Source: Streptomyces albiflavescens (GTDB lineage: Bacteria; Actinomycetota; Actinomycetes; Streptomycetales; Streptomycetaceae). Taken from it: a DNA stretch of 64,000 nucleotides. Below are positions 51,437-59,597 of this stretch, piece by piece. The position numbers were made by a program, and so were the translations under genes. The stretch is taken from NCBI RefSeq assembly GCF_014645835.1, contig NZ_BMMM01000003.1, positions 1 through 64,000 of the forward strand, given 5' to 3'. The stretch's first letter is position 1, and every line of letters begins with the position of its first letter. The notes under the pieces are model-generated. The model did not search any database, was not told the origin of the DNA, and was given only the letters and a program-made list of their open reading frames with translations.

Positions 51437-52669
51437 ATGAGCAGTGGTGCAGAACCGGCGCGAGGCTCGGGCGGCGGCTGGACCAGGCGTCGCTTCGTCG
51501 GGGCGCTGGCGGGAGCCGTCGCCGTGACGACGGTCCCGGCACCGGTCGCACCCCGGCCGGACCCCGCGGTCGCGTCCACGACGCCTACAGCACCCCCGGC
51601 TCCCACCGTCGGCTCCTCCCCGTCCCCCGCCCACCGCACCGGACCGCGCCCGCTCTTCCTCGGCACGTACACCTCGGTCGACGGCGGCGGCACCGGCATC
51701 GGGCTCGCCACCTACGACCCCACGACGGGCCGGATCACCGCCGCCGGCACCATCACGGGCGTCGACGACCCGTCGTATCTCGCACTGCACCCTGACGGCC
51801 GCACGCTGTACGCGGTCAACGAGCGGGAGGAGGGCGGTGTGACGGCCGTGCGGCTTCCGAAGAACAAGGTGCTCGGCACGCGCGGCACCGGGGGCGCGGC
51901 GCCCTGCCATCTGTCCGTGCATCCGAGCGGACGGTGGCTGCTGAGCGCGAACTACGGCTCGGGCAGCGTGGCCGTGCACCCCATCGACGCCTCGGGCGCG
52001 CTCGGCGAGCGCACCGATCTGGTCACGCACTCCAGCCCCGCGCCCGGCCCGGGCCAGCAGGGCCCGCACGCCCACCAGTTCATCACCAGCCCCGACGGCG
52101 GCCATGTGCTCGCCGTCGACCTGGGTACCGACACGGTCTACACGTACCGCCTCGACCGGTCCAAGGGCACCCTCACGGAGGTCTCCCAGGCGCATACGCG
52201 GCCGGGCGCGGGCCCGCGCCATCTCACGTTCCACCCCGGCGGCCGCCACGCCTACCTCGCCAACGAGGTCGACAACACCGTGGCCGTCTGCGCCTACGAC
52301 CCGGCTACCGGGCGCCTCACTCCGGGCGAGGCGCAGTCCACGGGTACAGGTGCGGGCACGAGTTACCCGGCACAGATCCTGGTGACGTCGAACGGGGCGT
52401 ACGCCTATCTCGCCAACCGCGGGCACAACAGCCTCACGCGCTACGCGATCGAGGCGGACGGCGCCCGTCTGAGGCTCCTGGACACCGTGCCGGTGGGCGG
52501 CGACTTCCCGCGCCAGATCGCGTTCTCGCCGGACGGGCGGCTGCTGTTCGCCGCCAACCAGAAGTCGAGCACGGTCAGTGTCTTCCACGTGGACGACAAG
52601 AGCGGCGACCTGCGGTCCGCGGGCGACCCGTTCGCCTCACCCGTCGCCGTCTGTGCGCTGCCGCTGTAG
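51437..52669 (+). CDS. Secreted lactonase/6-phosphogluconolactonase-like beta-propeller
   Basis: A 410-residue exported protein. A twin-arginine signal is at the N-terminus (WTRRRFVGALAGAVAVTTV), then a Pro/Thr-rich linker. The body (residues about 75-410) is a seven-bladed propeller of the Pgl type: PLFLGTYTS, YLALHPDGRTLYAVNE, CHLSVHPSGRWLLSANYGSGSVAVHPI, GPRHLTFHPGGRHAYLANEVDNTVAV and PRQIAFSPDGRLLFAANQ. In the family the activity is a lactonase on sugar lactones; secretion here suggests another substrate. Its 3' end overlaps the convergent DUF2470 gene by 33 bp. Confidence 0.88.
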   Translation: MSSGAEPARGSGGGWTRRRFVGALAGAVAVTTVPAPVAPRPDPAVASTTPTAPPAPTVGSSPSPAHRTGPRPLFLGTYTSVDGGGTGIGLATYDPTTGRITAAGTITGVDDPSYLALHPDGRTLYAVNEREEGGVTAVRLPKNKVLGTRGTGGAAPCHLSVHPSGRWLLSANYGSGSVAVHPIDASGALGERTDLVTHSSPAPGPGQQGPHAHQFITSPDGGHVLAVDLGTDTVYTYRLDRSKGTLTEVSQAHTRPGAGPRHLTFHPGGRHAYLANEVDNTVAVCAYDPATGRLTPGEAQSTGTGAGTSYPAQILVTSNGAYAYLANRGHNSLTRYAIEADGARLRLLDTVPVGGDFPRQIAFSPDGRLLFAANQKSSTVSVFHVDDKSGDLRSAGDPFASPVAVCALPL

Positions 52670-53362
52670 GGCGCGCGGGCAGGCCGCGGAGCTCGCCTGC
52701 GTGAGCAGAACATGCATGCGCTCCGTCAGCTCGGCGACATCGTCGGCGGGTGCGTGGAAGGGCAGGCGTACGTCGCCGTTGCCGCGCGCCCGCTCGATGC
52801 GCAGGGTGAGGCCGTGGCGGTCCACGGCAAGGGGCCGGACGCGCACCGCGCCGTGCAGGCTGTCCGGTTCGACGAGGCGGGTGAGCCGCTCGACCGCGTC
52901 CGGGTGGGCGTCGGCGAGGTGGGTCAGCAGTGTGGCCTCGGCCGTCGCGAGCGGGTCGGGCCGGGCGTCGGCGAACTCGTCGAGGTCGAGCACGACCGCC
53001 CCGGACGGTTGGCGCAGCACCGCGCGCGTCGGCTGGAACGCCAGGAGTCCGTCCTCGTTGGCGAACCGGCCGGCGAGCCACAGCCGGGCGCGGATGCGGT
53101 TGCGCACTGGAACGGGCGCGACATCGGCGAACTCGAGGACGGCGGAGGGCTCACCGCGCGGCGCGCAGATCGCCGCCGTGAGCAGCACACTGTCGTCCGG
53201 CACGTGCAGGAGCACCCGGCCGTCCGCGGCGACGGTGTGCGCGCCGACGAGCTCCTCCCGGCCGCCCTCGGCGGTCACCGCGCAGGACCATGCGGCGGCG
53301 AGTACCGAGCGCGCGCGTTCCACCGCTGCGGGCGCGGCCGTCCAGGTGTGACGGTCACCCAT
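52637..53362 (-). CDS. DUF2470-domain protein, iron-regulated
   Basis: A 241-residue protein with a C-terminal DUF2470 domain (residues about 145-225: ATLLTHLADAHPDAVERLTRL, ADDVAELTERMHVLL). The N-terminal part resembles the flavin-fold half of HugZ-like haem-utilisation proteins. An iron box stands at 53374-53394, just upstream of the AAGGAGGAGTCTG ribosome site. That strongly suggests repression by a DmdR/IdeR protein when iron is plentiful and a role in haem or siderophore iron release. 3' end overlaps the lactonase gene antisense by 33 bp. Confidence 0.85.
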   Translation of the reverse strand: MGDRHTWTAAPAAVERARSVLAAAWSCAVTAEGGREELVGAHTVAADGRVLLHVPDDSVLLTAAICAPRGEPSAVLEFADVAPVPVRNRIRARLWLAGRFANEDGLLAFQPTRAVLRQPSGAVVLDLDEFADARPDPLATAEATLLTHLADAHPDAVERLTRLVEPDSLHGAVRVRPLAVDRHGLTLRIERARGNGDVRLPFHAPADDVAELTERMHVLLTQASSAACPRALQRQRTDGDG

Positions 53363-53373
53363 CAGACTCCTCC

Positions 53374-53394
53374 TTAGGTAAGGCTTGCCTAACC
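53374..53394. promoter_or_regulatory. DmdR/IdeR iron box
   Basis: TTAGGTAAGGC followed by TTGCCTAACC is a near-perfect palindrome that matches the consensus TTAGGTTAGGCTCACCTAA of actinomycete iron regulators. It is 11 bp upstream of the DUF2470 start codon. Confidence 0.85.
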
Positions 53395-53481
53395 TATCGA
53401 AGATCCGGGTGTACGCCAACCACGCCGCACCACCCTGTGAGCACTCTGTTCGGCCCGCGGTCCCCTCGAACGGGAGCCGGC

Positions 53482-54090
53482 TCAGGGCGTGATCGCACCC
53501 AGCAGCGCCCGCGCACACAGATCCCGCACCTGCTCCCGGGTCAGCTCCGCCCCCCTGAGCCACTCCAGGCACACGGCCGTGGTGAAGGCCAGCCACCCCC
53601 GGACGGCGACCCGGAGGTCGGGGCGGTCCTCCGGCGCCCAGCCGAGCTCGGGGTCCGCGGCGAGCGCCTCGAGGATCTGCCGTTCCTGCGCGGCCAGGGC
53701 CTGCTGATAGACCTTGCGTACGGCCTGGTCGCCCGCCGCGTCGGCGCGGTGGAAGGCACGGAAGCCGTGCGCGTGCTCCTCGACGTATCCGAGGAAGGTG
53801 TCGAGGCCCGCGCCGAGCTGCTCGCGGACCGGAATTCCGGGCACGGCCGCGGTCATCCGCAGCATCCTCTTGCTCTCACGCTCGACGACGGCCGCGAAGA
53901 AGTCCCGTTTCGTCGGGAAGTAGTGATACAGCAGCCCGCGCGAGACTCCGGCGATCTCGGCGACCTGCTCGATCCACACGTCGTCGTACGGGCTCTCCGA
54001 GAACAGGCAGGCCCCGACCGACAGCAACTGCTCCCGGCGCTCCTCGGTGCTGAGCCGCCGACGCGGGCGCTCCCCCTGTTTCCCGGCCAT
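53482..54090 (-). CDS. TetR/AcrR family regulator
   Basis: A 202-residue repressor. The HTH is residues 18-62: REQLLSVGACLFSESPYDDVWIEQVAEIAGVSRGLLYHYFPTKRDFFAAV. A helical ligand domain follows. Divergent from the P450 gene across 108 bp, and the gap contains inverted and direct TTGAAC/GTTCAA motifs. The arrangement parallels BM3R1-type control of CYP102 enzymes by fatty acids. Confidence 0.9.
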   Translation of the reverse strand: MAGKQGERPRRRLSTEERREQLLSVGACLFSESPYDDVWIEQVAEIAGVSRGLLYHYFPTKRDFFAAVVERESKRMLRMTAAVPGIPVREQLGAGLDTFLGYVEEHAHGFRAFHRADAAGDQAVRKVYQQALAAQERQILEALAADPELGWAPEDRPDLRVAVRGWLAFTTAVCLEWLRGAELTREQVRDLCARALLGAITP

Positions 54091-54103
54091 GCCCGCACTT
54101 TAC

Positions 54104-54160
54104 TTGACGTCGGTTCAACAACGGGACGAGACTGAGATCCGTTATTGAACCCGCGTACAA
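54104..54160. promoter_or_regulatory. TetR operator region of the P450 gene
   Basis: GGTTCAACAACGG (54112) and CCGTTATTGAACC (54139) match at 12 of 13 positions as inverted repeats with 14 bp between. Each also overlaps a smaller palindrome: TTGAC-N4-GTTCAA at 54104 and TTGAAC-N4-GTACAA at 54145. This suggests two dimer sites. Confidence 0.7.
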
Positions 54161-54198
54161 CAGATTCGACCTGCCCCAGGCACGAAGGAGATGACGTC

Positions 54199-55683
54199 AT
54201 GGCGGAGACGACGGTGGCCGCGCTGCCCAAGGGGTTCCGCAGCGCGGAGCTGGGCTGGCCGGAGCTGCATCGCATTCCGCATCCACCGCGTCGTGTCCCG
54301 CTGATCGGCGATGTGCTCGGCGCCAATGTCCGTTCGCCGGTCCAGGACTCGATGCGCTTCGGCCGCCGGCTCGGGCCGATCTTCCGTCGCAAGGCCTTCG
54401 GCAAGGAGATCGTCTTCGTGTGGGGCGCGGATCTCGCGGCCGAGCTGGCGGACGAGTCGCGGTTCGCCAAGCATGTGGGCCTGGGGGTCGCCAATCTCCG
54501 CCCGGTGGCCGGGGACGGCTTGTTCACGGCGTACAACCACGAGCCCAACTGGCAGCTGGCGCACGACGTCCTGGCCCCCGGCTTCAGCCGTGAGGCGATG
54601 GAGGGCTACCACCCGATGATGCTGGCCGTGACCGAGCGGTTGACGGACCGCTGGGACCGGGAGCAGGCGGCGGGGCACAGCGTGGACGTGGCCGGCGACA
54701 TGACGAAGCTGACGCTGGAGACGATCGCCCGGACCGGCTTCGGGCACGACTTCGGTTCCTTCGAGCGCTCCCGGCCGCATCCCTTCGTGAACGCGATGGT
54801 GGGCACCCTGACGTACGCGCAGCGCCTCAATGCCGTGCCCGCGCCACTGGCTCCGCTGCTCATGCGCGGCGCCTCCCGCCGCAACGAGGCGGACATGGCG
54901 TATCTCAATCGCACGGTCGACGCGGTGGTGCGTTCCCGCCAATCCTCGAGCGGGGACGGTGACTTGCTCGACCGGATGCTGGAGACCGCCCACCCGGAGA
55001 CCGGGGAACGCCTGACGCCGGAGAACATCCGCCGCCAGGTCATCACCTTCCTGATCGCCGGCCACGAGACCACGTCCGGGGCGCTCTCCTTCGCCCTGCA
55101 CTACCTCTCCCGGCACCCGGACGTCGCCGAGCGCGCCCGGGCCGAGGTCGACCGCGTCTGGGGCGACACGGACCGGCCCGGCTACGACCAGGTCGCCAAG
55201 TTGCGCTATGTCCGCCGGGTCCTCGACGAGTCGCTGCGCCTGTGGCCGACGGCGCCGGCCTTCGCGCGCGAGGCCCGGCAGGACACGGTGCTGGGCGGCG
55301 TCCACCCCATGCGCCAGAGCGCCTGGGCGCTGGTCCTGACGGTGATGCTGCACCGCGATCCGGACGTGTGGGGCGCCGACGCCGAGAAGTTCGACCCGGA
55401 CCGCTTCGACGCGAAGGCGGTACGGGCCCGGCCCGCGCACACCTTCAAGCCGTTCGGCACCGGGGCGCGAGCCTGCATCGGGCGCCAATTCGCGCTGCAC
55501 GAGGCGACACTGGTCCTCGGGATGCTGCTGCGTCGCTATGAGCTGCGGGCCGACCCGGACTACCGGCTGCGGGTCACCGAGCGGCTGACGCTGATGCCGG
55601 AGGGGCTGCGCCTGCACCTCGAACGCCGTGCGCCGAGGCCTGACTCAGTGCCGGTCCGCCCAGTGGCCCGGACGGGTGACTGA
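54199..55683 (+). CDS. Cytochrome P450, CYP102B-like haem domain
   Basis: A 494-residue P450. The I-helix is [15 protein letters not shown], the ExxR is DESLRLWP and the haem loop is [29 protein letters not shown]. Its close likeness to CYP102 (BM3-type) fatty-acid hydroxylases includes [14 protein letters not shown]. No reductase domain is fused, so it depends on separate redox partners, as for CYP102B1 of S. coelicolor. AAGGAG at 54185 supports ATG 54199. Divergent TetR gene. The 3' end overlaps the next convergent gene by 39 bp. Confidence 0.92.
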   Translation: MAETTVAALPKGFRSAELGWPELHRIPHPPRRVPLIGDVLGANVRSPVQDSMRFGRRLGPIFRRKAFGKEIVFVWGADLAAELADESRFAKHVGLGVANLRPVAGDGLFTAYNHEPNWQLAHDVLAPGFSREAMEGYHPMMLAVTERLTDRWDREQAAGHSVDVAGDMTKLTLETIARTGFGHDFGSFERSRPHPFVNAMVGTLTYAQRLNAVPAPLAPLLMRGASRRNEADMAYLNRTVDAVVRSRQSSSGDGDLLDRMLETAHPETGERLTPENIRRQVITFLIAGHETTSGALSFALHYLSRHPDVAERARAEVDRVWGDTDRPGYDQVAKLRYVRRVLDESLRLWPTAPAFAREARQDTVLGGVHPMRQSAWALVLTVMLHRDPDVWGADAEKFDPDRFDAKAVRARPAHTFKPFGTGARACIGRQFALHEATLVLGMLLRRYELRADPDYRLRVTERLTLMPEGLRLHLERRAPRPDSVPVRPVARTGD

Positions 55684-56499
55684 CTCCGGCAGCCTGGTGC
55701 CGGCGCTCCCCCGGGCCGCGTTCAGCTGGGGCTGGGTCAGGAAGAAGGCGCCGGTCAGATCGGCCTCCGTGAGGTCGGTGTCGCGCAGGTCGGCGCCGAT
55801 CAGGTCCGCGCCGCGCAGATCGGCGCCGGTCAGATCGGCGGCGATGAGGTAGGCACCGCGCAGGTTGGCGCCGCGCAGGTCGGCTCCCTTGAGCCGGGCG
55901 CCCATGAGGTCGGCGCCGCGGCGGTCCTTGGGACGCCCCTTCTTTCCACGACCGGCTCCCGCGCGCACAAGTTCGCTGGTCCGCAGCAGCAGCACATTGA
56001 CCTCCTGCCGGTGCGCGGCCACGTCCAACTCCGCGAGCTCCTCCGGGGTTTGGCGGGTGAGCCGATCCGTCGCGCGGAGGGCGCGGCGGACATCGGCGTG
56101 CACCGGGCGGGCGGCGGGAAGCGTCAGCGCCTCGTTCAGGTACCAGAGCAGTTCGTGGAGCTGGCGTACGACCGGGAACACGTCGAACATCCGCCGGGCG
56201 TGCTCTGGCGGGCCCGAGCGCCAGTGCTGACCGCCGAAGGTGACCTGGGAAACCTTCTGCCCGGCGCCGAAGCAGTCGTACACCGTGCAGCCCGTGAAGC
56301 CCTTCTGCCGCAGCTGCGTGTGGATGCCGCAGCGGAAGTCCGTCGCCAGGTTCGGGCAGGGTTTCCCGGCGTCCTTGTCGATGGCGAAGTCCGCCGAGCG
56401 GGCGAAGGGCAGGGCGACACAGCACAGCCCGAAGCACGATCCGCAGTCGGCCCGCAGGTCGAGGAGACGGTCCTGGGCTGTTCCGCTGTCTTCTTGCAT
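55645..56499 (-). CDS. Pentapeptide-repeat protein with N-terminal cysteine domain
   Basis: A 284-residue protein in two parts. Residues 15-60 hold a cysteine cluster ([14 protein letters not shown], then CPNL, CGIH and CTVYDCFG), like YkgJ-type putative metal-binding modules. Residues about 200-260 contain roughly ten pentapeptide repeats A(D/N)LxG ([21 protein letters not shown]), which form a right-handed square helix. Such folds mimic DNA in some gyrase-protecting proteins. The combination is recurrent in actinobacteria but unexplained. The ATG at 56499 has no clear Shine-Dalgarno. Overlaps the P450 3' end antisense by 39 bp. Confidence 0.85.
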   Translation of the reverse strand: MQEDSGTAQDRLLDLRADCGSCFGLCCVALPFARSADFAIDKDAGKPCPNLATDFRCGIHTQLRQKGFTGCTVYDCFGAGQKVSQVTFGGQHWRSGPPEHARRMFDVFPVVRQLHELLWYLNEALTLPAARPVHADVRRALRATDRLTRQTPEELAELDVAAHRQEVNVLLLRTSELVRAGAGRGKKGRPKDRRGADLMGARLKGADLRGANLRGAYLIAADLTGADLRGADLIGADLRDTDLTEADLTGAFFLTQPQLNAARGSAGTRLPESVTRPGHWADRH

Positions 56500-56589
56500 G
56501 ACCCCAGCGTACTGAGCCGGGACGGGCGTCCTGAACTGGCCCGATGCCATGGTCTGGGCCATTGCGGAATCGATGGGTAGCCACTTCGC

Positions 56590-56750
56590 CATGCTCGGGC
56601 GGGTGGTTTTTCGCCCCCTCCGCCCCTCCCCGTCCCGGGGGGCTGCGCCCCCAGACCCCCCTAAAAGACTGCGCAGTTCCCCGCGCCCCTGAAGGGACGC
56701 GCGGAACTGCGCGACAAGCCCCCACACACCCGCAGCCGAAGGCTGGTCCG
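56590..56750. repeat. Streptomyces-type extragenic repeat with hairpin
   Basis: A C-rich leader (CCCGTCCCGGGGGGCTGCGC and CCCCAGACCCCCC) is followed by a hairpin at 56671-56712: GCGCAGTTCCCCGCG, CCCCTGAAGGG, then CGCGGAACTGCGC. I know this pattern as a frequent intergenic sequence in Streptomyces. It fills most of the 375-bp gap 56500-56874 between divergent genes. Confidence 0.6.
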
Positions 56751-56874
56751 CACCCGCGCCATGTGCCCCGACCAGCGGCCCCTGGATCTGCCGGCCGCGC
56801 TGTACGACGCCGTGCGCTGTTGAATCCCGCGCCGTCTCTGGAGGTTTGGAGGCACACCGGGTATCGAGGCCGCC

Positions 56875-57750
56875 ATGGACGACACACCGCTCCCCGGACT
56901 TCCCCTCCCTCCCCCGCCGGGCGCGAGCGCGCTCCCGCCCGGGACGTACGACGGCTCGCTCGTGCTGATCACCGGCGGCGGCACCGGACTCGGCAAGGCG
57001 ATCGCGGCGGAGTTCGCCCGGCTGGGGGCCGATCTGGTGATCGTCAGCCGCCGCGAGGAGCATCTCGCCCCCGCGCAGAAGGAGTTGGCACAGCTGGGCA
57101 CACGGGTGACCACCGCCGTGTGCGACGTGCGCGACCCGGAGCGGATCGCCGAGGTGTTCGACGGGTGCGGACTGCCCGACGTGCTGGTCAACAACGCGGC
57201 CGCGAACTTCCCCGTCCCCGCCGAGGACATCTCCCCGAACGCCTGGCGGGCGGTCGTCGACATCACGCTCACCGGGACGTTCCTGGTGACCCGCGAGTTC
57301 GGCCGGCGTCATCTCGGCGCGGGCACGCCCGCTTCGATCATCGACGTCGGTGCGTCGTACGCCTGGACGGGCGGCCCCGGTTTCGCGCACAGCGCGGCGG
57401 CCAAGGCGGGCGTGCAGAACCTCGTCCGGACACTGGCCGTCGAGTGGGGGCCGTACGGCATCCGGGTCAATGGGCTGGTGCCCGGGCTGATGCCGCACGA
57501 GGACATGACCGACGACATCCGCGGCCGGCTCGACCGGGCCGTCGCACTCGACGCGCGCCAGCCCGCGCTGCGGGTCGGCGCGCCGCGCGAACTCGGCTGG
57601 GCCGCCACCTTTCTGGCGTCTCCCTACGCCCGATTCATCACCGGCCACACGCTGGTGGTGGACGGTGCGAACTGGCAGCGCAGGGAGCTCGTCAGCCCGC
57701 CGGTGGTGCCGGTGCGGGAGCAGCTGGAGCGAGGGCCCTTCGCCGGCTGA
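56875..57750 (+). CDS. SDR enzyme, 2,4-dienoyl-CoA reductase-like
   Basis: A 291-residue SDR. The cofactor loop is [22 protein letters not shown], with [18 protein letters not shown] (NNA) and the active-site region [15 protein letters not shown]. The tyrosine of YxxxK is replaced (HSAAAK), as in DECR-type 2,4-dienoyl-CoA reductases where other residues serve. This fits fatty-acid beta-oxidation of unsaturated chains. The N-terminal 22 residues are a proline-rich extension. No strong ribosome site. Confidence 0.88.
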   Translation: MDDTPLPGLPLPPPPGASALPPGTYDGSLVLITGGGTGLGKAIAAEFARLGADLVIVSRREEHLAPAQKELAQLGTRVTTAVCDVRDPERIAEVFDGCGLPDVLVNNAAANFPVPAEDISPNAWRAVVDITLTGTFLVTREFGRRHLGAGTPASIIDVGASYAWTGGPGFAHSAAAKAGVQNLVRTLAVEWGPYGIRVNGLVPGLMPHEDMTDDIRGRLDRAVALDARQPALRVGAPRELGWAATFLASPYARFITGHTLVVDGANWQRRELVSPPVVPVREQLERGPFAG

Positions 57751-57753
57751 AGG

Positions 57754-58644
57754 TCAGTCGCCCAGCTCCCCGAGGTCGAGCCGCGCGAGCCGCTCGGGGT
57801 CGGCCAGGATGTACAGGGCGACGATCTTCCCGTCGGCGACGGTGACGCCCATGACCGACAGCGGCCGGCCGTCGAGGGTCGCGACGACACCCACCTCGCC
57901 GTTGACCAGCACGACCCGCGAGGACGCCGCGAACCGCGCGAAGGTGAGTGCCTGTCGAGCGACGGCCGCCGCGCCACGGAGCACCTTGGAGGCGGCCGCT
58001 CCGCCGACGAGCGGGCCTGAGTCGGCGCGCAGCACGATGTCGGGGTCGAGGACGGCGACGAGGGCCTCGAAGTCTCCCTCGCGCGAGGCGGCGAGGAAGG
58101 CGTCGAGGACCTGCTTCTGCCGGGTGACGTCGCGCTCGGGCTCCGGAGCGGCTCCCTGTACCCGGCGGCGGGCCCGGCTGGCGAGCTGGCGCGTCGCGGC
58201 GGAGGAACGTCCGACGACGGGCGCGATGTCGTCGAAGGGCACCGCGAACATGTCGTGCAGGACGAAGGCGAGCCGTTCGGCGGGGTCCAGCGTCTCCAGG
58301 ACCACGAGGAGAGCGAGCCCGACCGAGTCGGCCAGCAGTACCTCCTGCTCGGGGTCGATCCGCGCCAGGGGACTGACGACCGGGTCGGGGACGAAGGCGT
58401 CCATGGGCTCCTCGCGGCGTGACGTGCGCGAGCGCAGCATGTCCAGGCACACCCGGCCGACCACGGTCGTCAGCCAGCCCCCGAGGTTCCTGACCCCGTC
58501 GGCGTCGGTGCGGCTGAGCTTCAGCCAGGCCTCTTGGACGGCGTCGTCCGCCTCGCTGAGCGAGCCGAGCATCCGGTAGGCCACCGCTCTCAAGCGGCCG
58601 CGGTGCTCTTCGAACCGGTCCGCGAGGAGTTCACTGTCGTGCAT
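57754..58644 (-). CDS. ECF sigma factor, SigJ-type with SnoaL-like tail
   Basis: A 296-residue extracytoplasmic-function-type sigma factor. Region 2 is FEEHRGRLRAVAYRMLGSLSEADDAVQEAWLKL. Region 4 is LDPAERLAFVLHDMFAVPFDDIAPVVGRSSAATRQLASRARRRV. The C-terminal 110 residues form a SnoaL/NTF2-like domain (VLDAFLAASREGDFEALVAVLDPDIVL). The architecture matches the ECF41 group, whose tail modulates activity. No COE-type (carboxymuconolactone) partner lies next to it. ATG 58644 is chosen as the family start. Confidence 0.9.
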   Translation of the reverse strand: MHDSELLADRFEEHRGRLRAVAYRMLGSLSEADDAVQEAWLKLSRTDADGVRNLGGWLTTVVGRVCLDMLRSRTSRREEPMDAFVPDPVVSPLARIDPEQEVLLADSVGLALLVVLETLDPAERLAFVLHDMFAVPFDDIAPVVGRSSAATRQLASRARRRVQGAAPEPERDVTRQKQVLDAFLAASREGDFEALVAVLDPDIVLRADSGPLVGGAAASKVLRGAAAVARQALTFARFAASSRVVLVNGEVGVVATLDGRPLSVMGVTVADGKIVALYILADPERLARLDLGELGD

Positions 58645-58696
58645 CGGTCCCCCGATCCTCCGTGGTGCAGAACAGTGACCGATCAAAACATGCCGG

Positions 58697-59530
58697 TCAC
58701 TTCCCCTCGAAGCGAGGCACGCGGCGGGCACCCTTCGCGCCATATCCCTCGCGCGAGTCGTCCGAGGTCAGGGTGAGCGCCGCCGACATGGCCGTGCGGT
58801 CGAGGGCCGCGGCGAGCCCGGCATCCGCGTACGCGTCGATGTCGTGTTTGATGCCCTGCACGGCGAGGGGCGCGTTGGCCGCGATCTCGGCAGCGATCGC
58901 ACGGGCCGTCTTGTCCAACTCATCGGATGCGACCAGGAGTTGGACCAGATGGAGGCGCTCGGCCGTCACGGCGTCCAGTCGGCGCCCCGTCAGCGCGAGC
59001 AGCTTCGCCCATCCCGCGCCCGCCTCGCGCGCGATCCGCAGGTCACCGCCCGCGTCGACCGCGACCCCCAGCTGGGCCTCCGGCAGCGCGAACACCGCGT
59101 CGTCGGCCGCGATCCGGACGTCCGCCATCAGCGCGAGCTCGAATCCGAAGCCGAGGCAGTAGCCCCGCACGGCCGCGACGACCGGCTGCGGCAGCCGTGC
59201 GAAGGCCGCGAACCGTTCGTGCGCCCACCGGATGCCCTCGTAGTAGTTGCGGGCGCGCTCCGCCCCGGACCGGCCTGTGATCGCGCCGCCCGGCGCCGTG
59301 ACGTCGATCCCCGCGCAGAAGGCCCGCCCCTCGGCCCGCAGCAGGACCACCCGGATCGATTCGTCGAAGCGGATCCGGTCGGCGAGCAGTCCGAGTTGAC
59401 GCGTGGCCTCCCAGCTCCACGCGTTGAGTGACGCCGGGCGGCAGAGGGTGAGGACACCGATGCCTTTCTCGACGTCGAGGCGCAGCCGCTCCTCACCCTC
59501 CGGGATGTCCGTACGCGTGGTGTCGATCAT
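58697..59530 (-). CDS. Enoyl-CoA hydratase/isomerase family protein
   Basis: A 277-residue crotonase. The fold starts VLTLCRPASLNAWSWEATRQL, the oxyanion hole is AEGRAFCAGIDVTA and the second signature is VVAAVRGYCLGFGFELALMADVRIAADDAVFALPEAQLGV, where one of the usual Glu (EAQ) is kept. It likely hydrates or isomerises an acyl-CoA. A TTCTGACGG/CCGTCAGAA palindrome overlaps its promoter. Neighbouring SDR and sigma factor may be functionally related but are separate transcripts. Confidence 0.9.
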   Translation of the reverse strand: MIDTTRTDIPEGEERLRLDVEKGIGVLTLCRPASLNAWSWEATRQLGLLADRIRFDESIRVVLLRAEGRAFCAGIDVTAPGGAITGRSGAERARNYYEGIRWAHERFAAFARLPQPVVAAVRGYCLGFGFELALMADVRIAADDAVFALPEAQLGVAVDAGGDLRIAREAGAGWAKLLALTGRRLDAVTAERLHLVQLLVASDELDKTARAIAAEIAANAPLAVQGIKHDIDAYADAGLAAALDRTAMSAALTLTSDDSREGYGAKGARRVPRFEGK

Positions 59531-59557
59531 CCGTGCCCCCTTGGGATGCCGAGCATG

Positions 59558-59576
59558 TTCTGACGGCCCGTCAGAA
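59558..59576. promoter_or_regulatory. TetR-type operator before the enoyl-CoA hydratase gene
   Basis: TTCTGACGG-C-CCGTCAGAA is a perfect 19-bp palindrome 28 bp upstream of the start. TGACGG half-sites are common for TetR regulators of acyl-CoA metabolism. No regulator is adjacent. Confidence 0.65.
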
Positions 59577-59597
59577 TCATAGGGGGCCCGGAGAACC

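Noticed and set aside
56500..57648. Upstream extension of the pentapeptide-repeat gene to 57648
   Set aside because: Would run through an extragenic repeat and antisense to the SDR gene; similarity begins at 56499.
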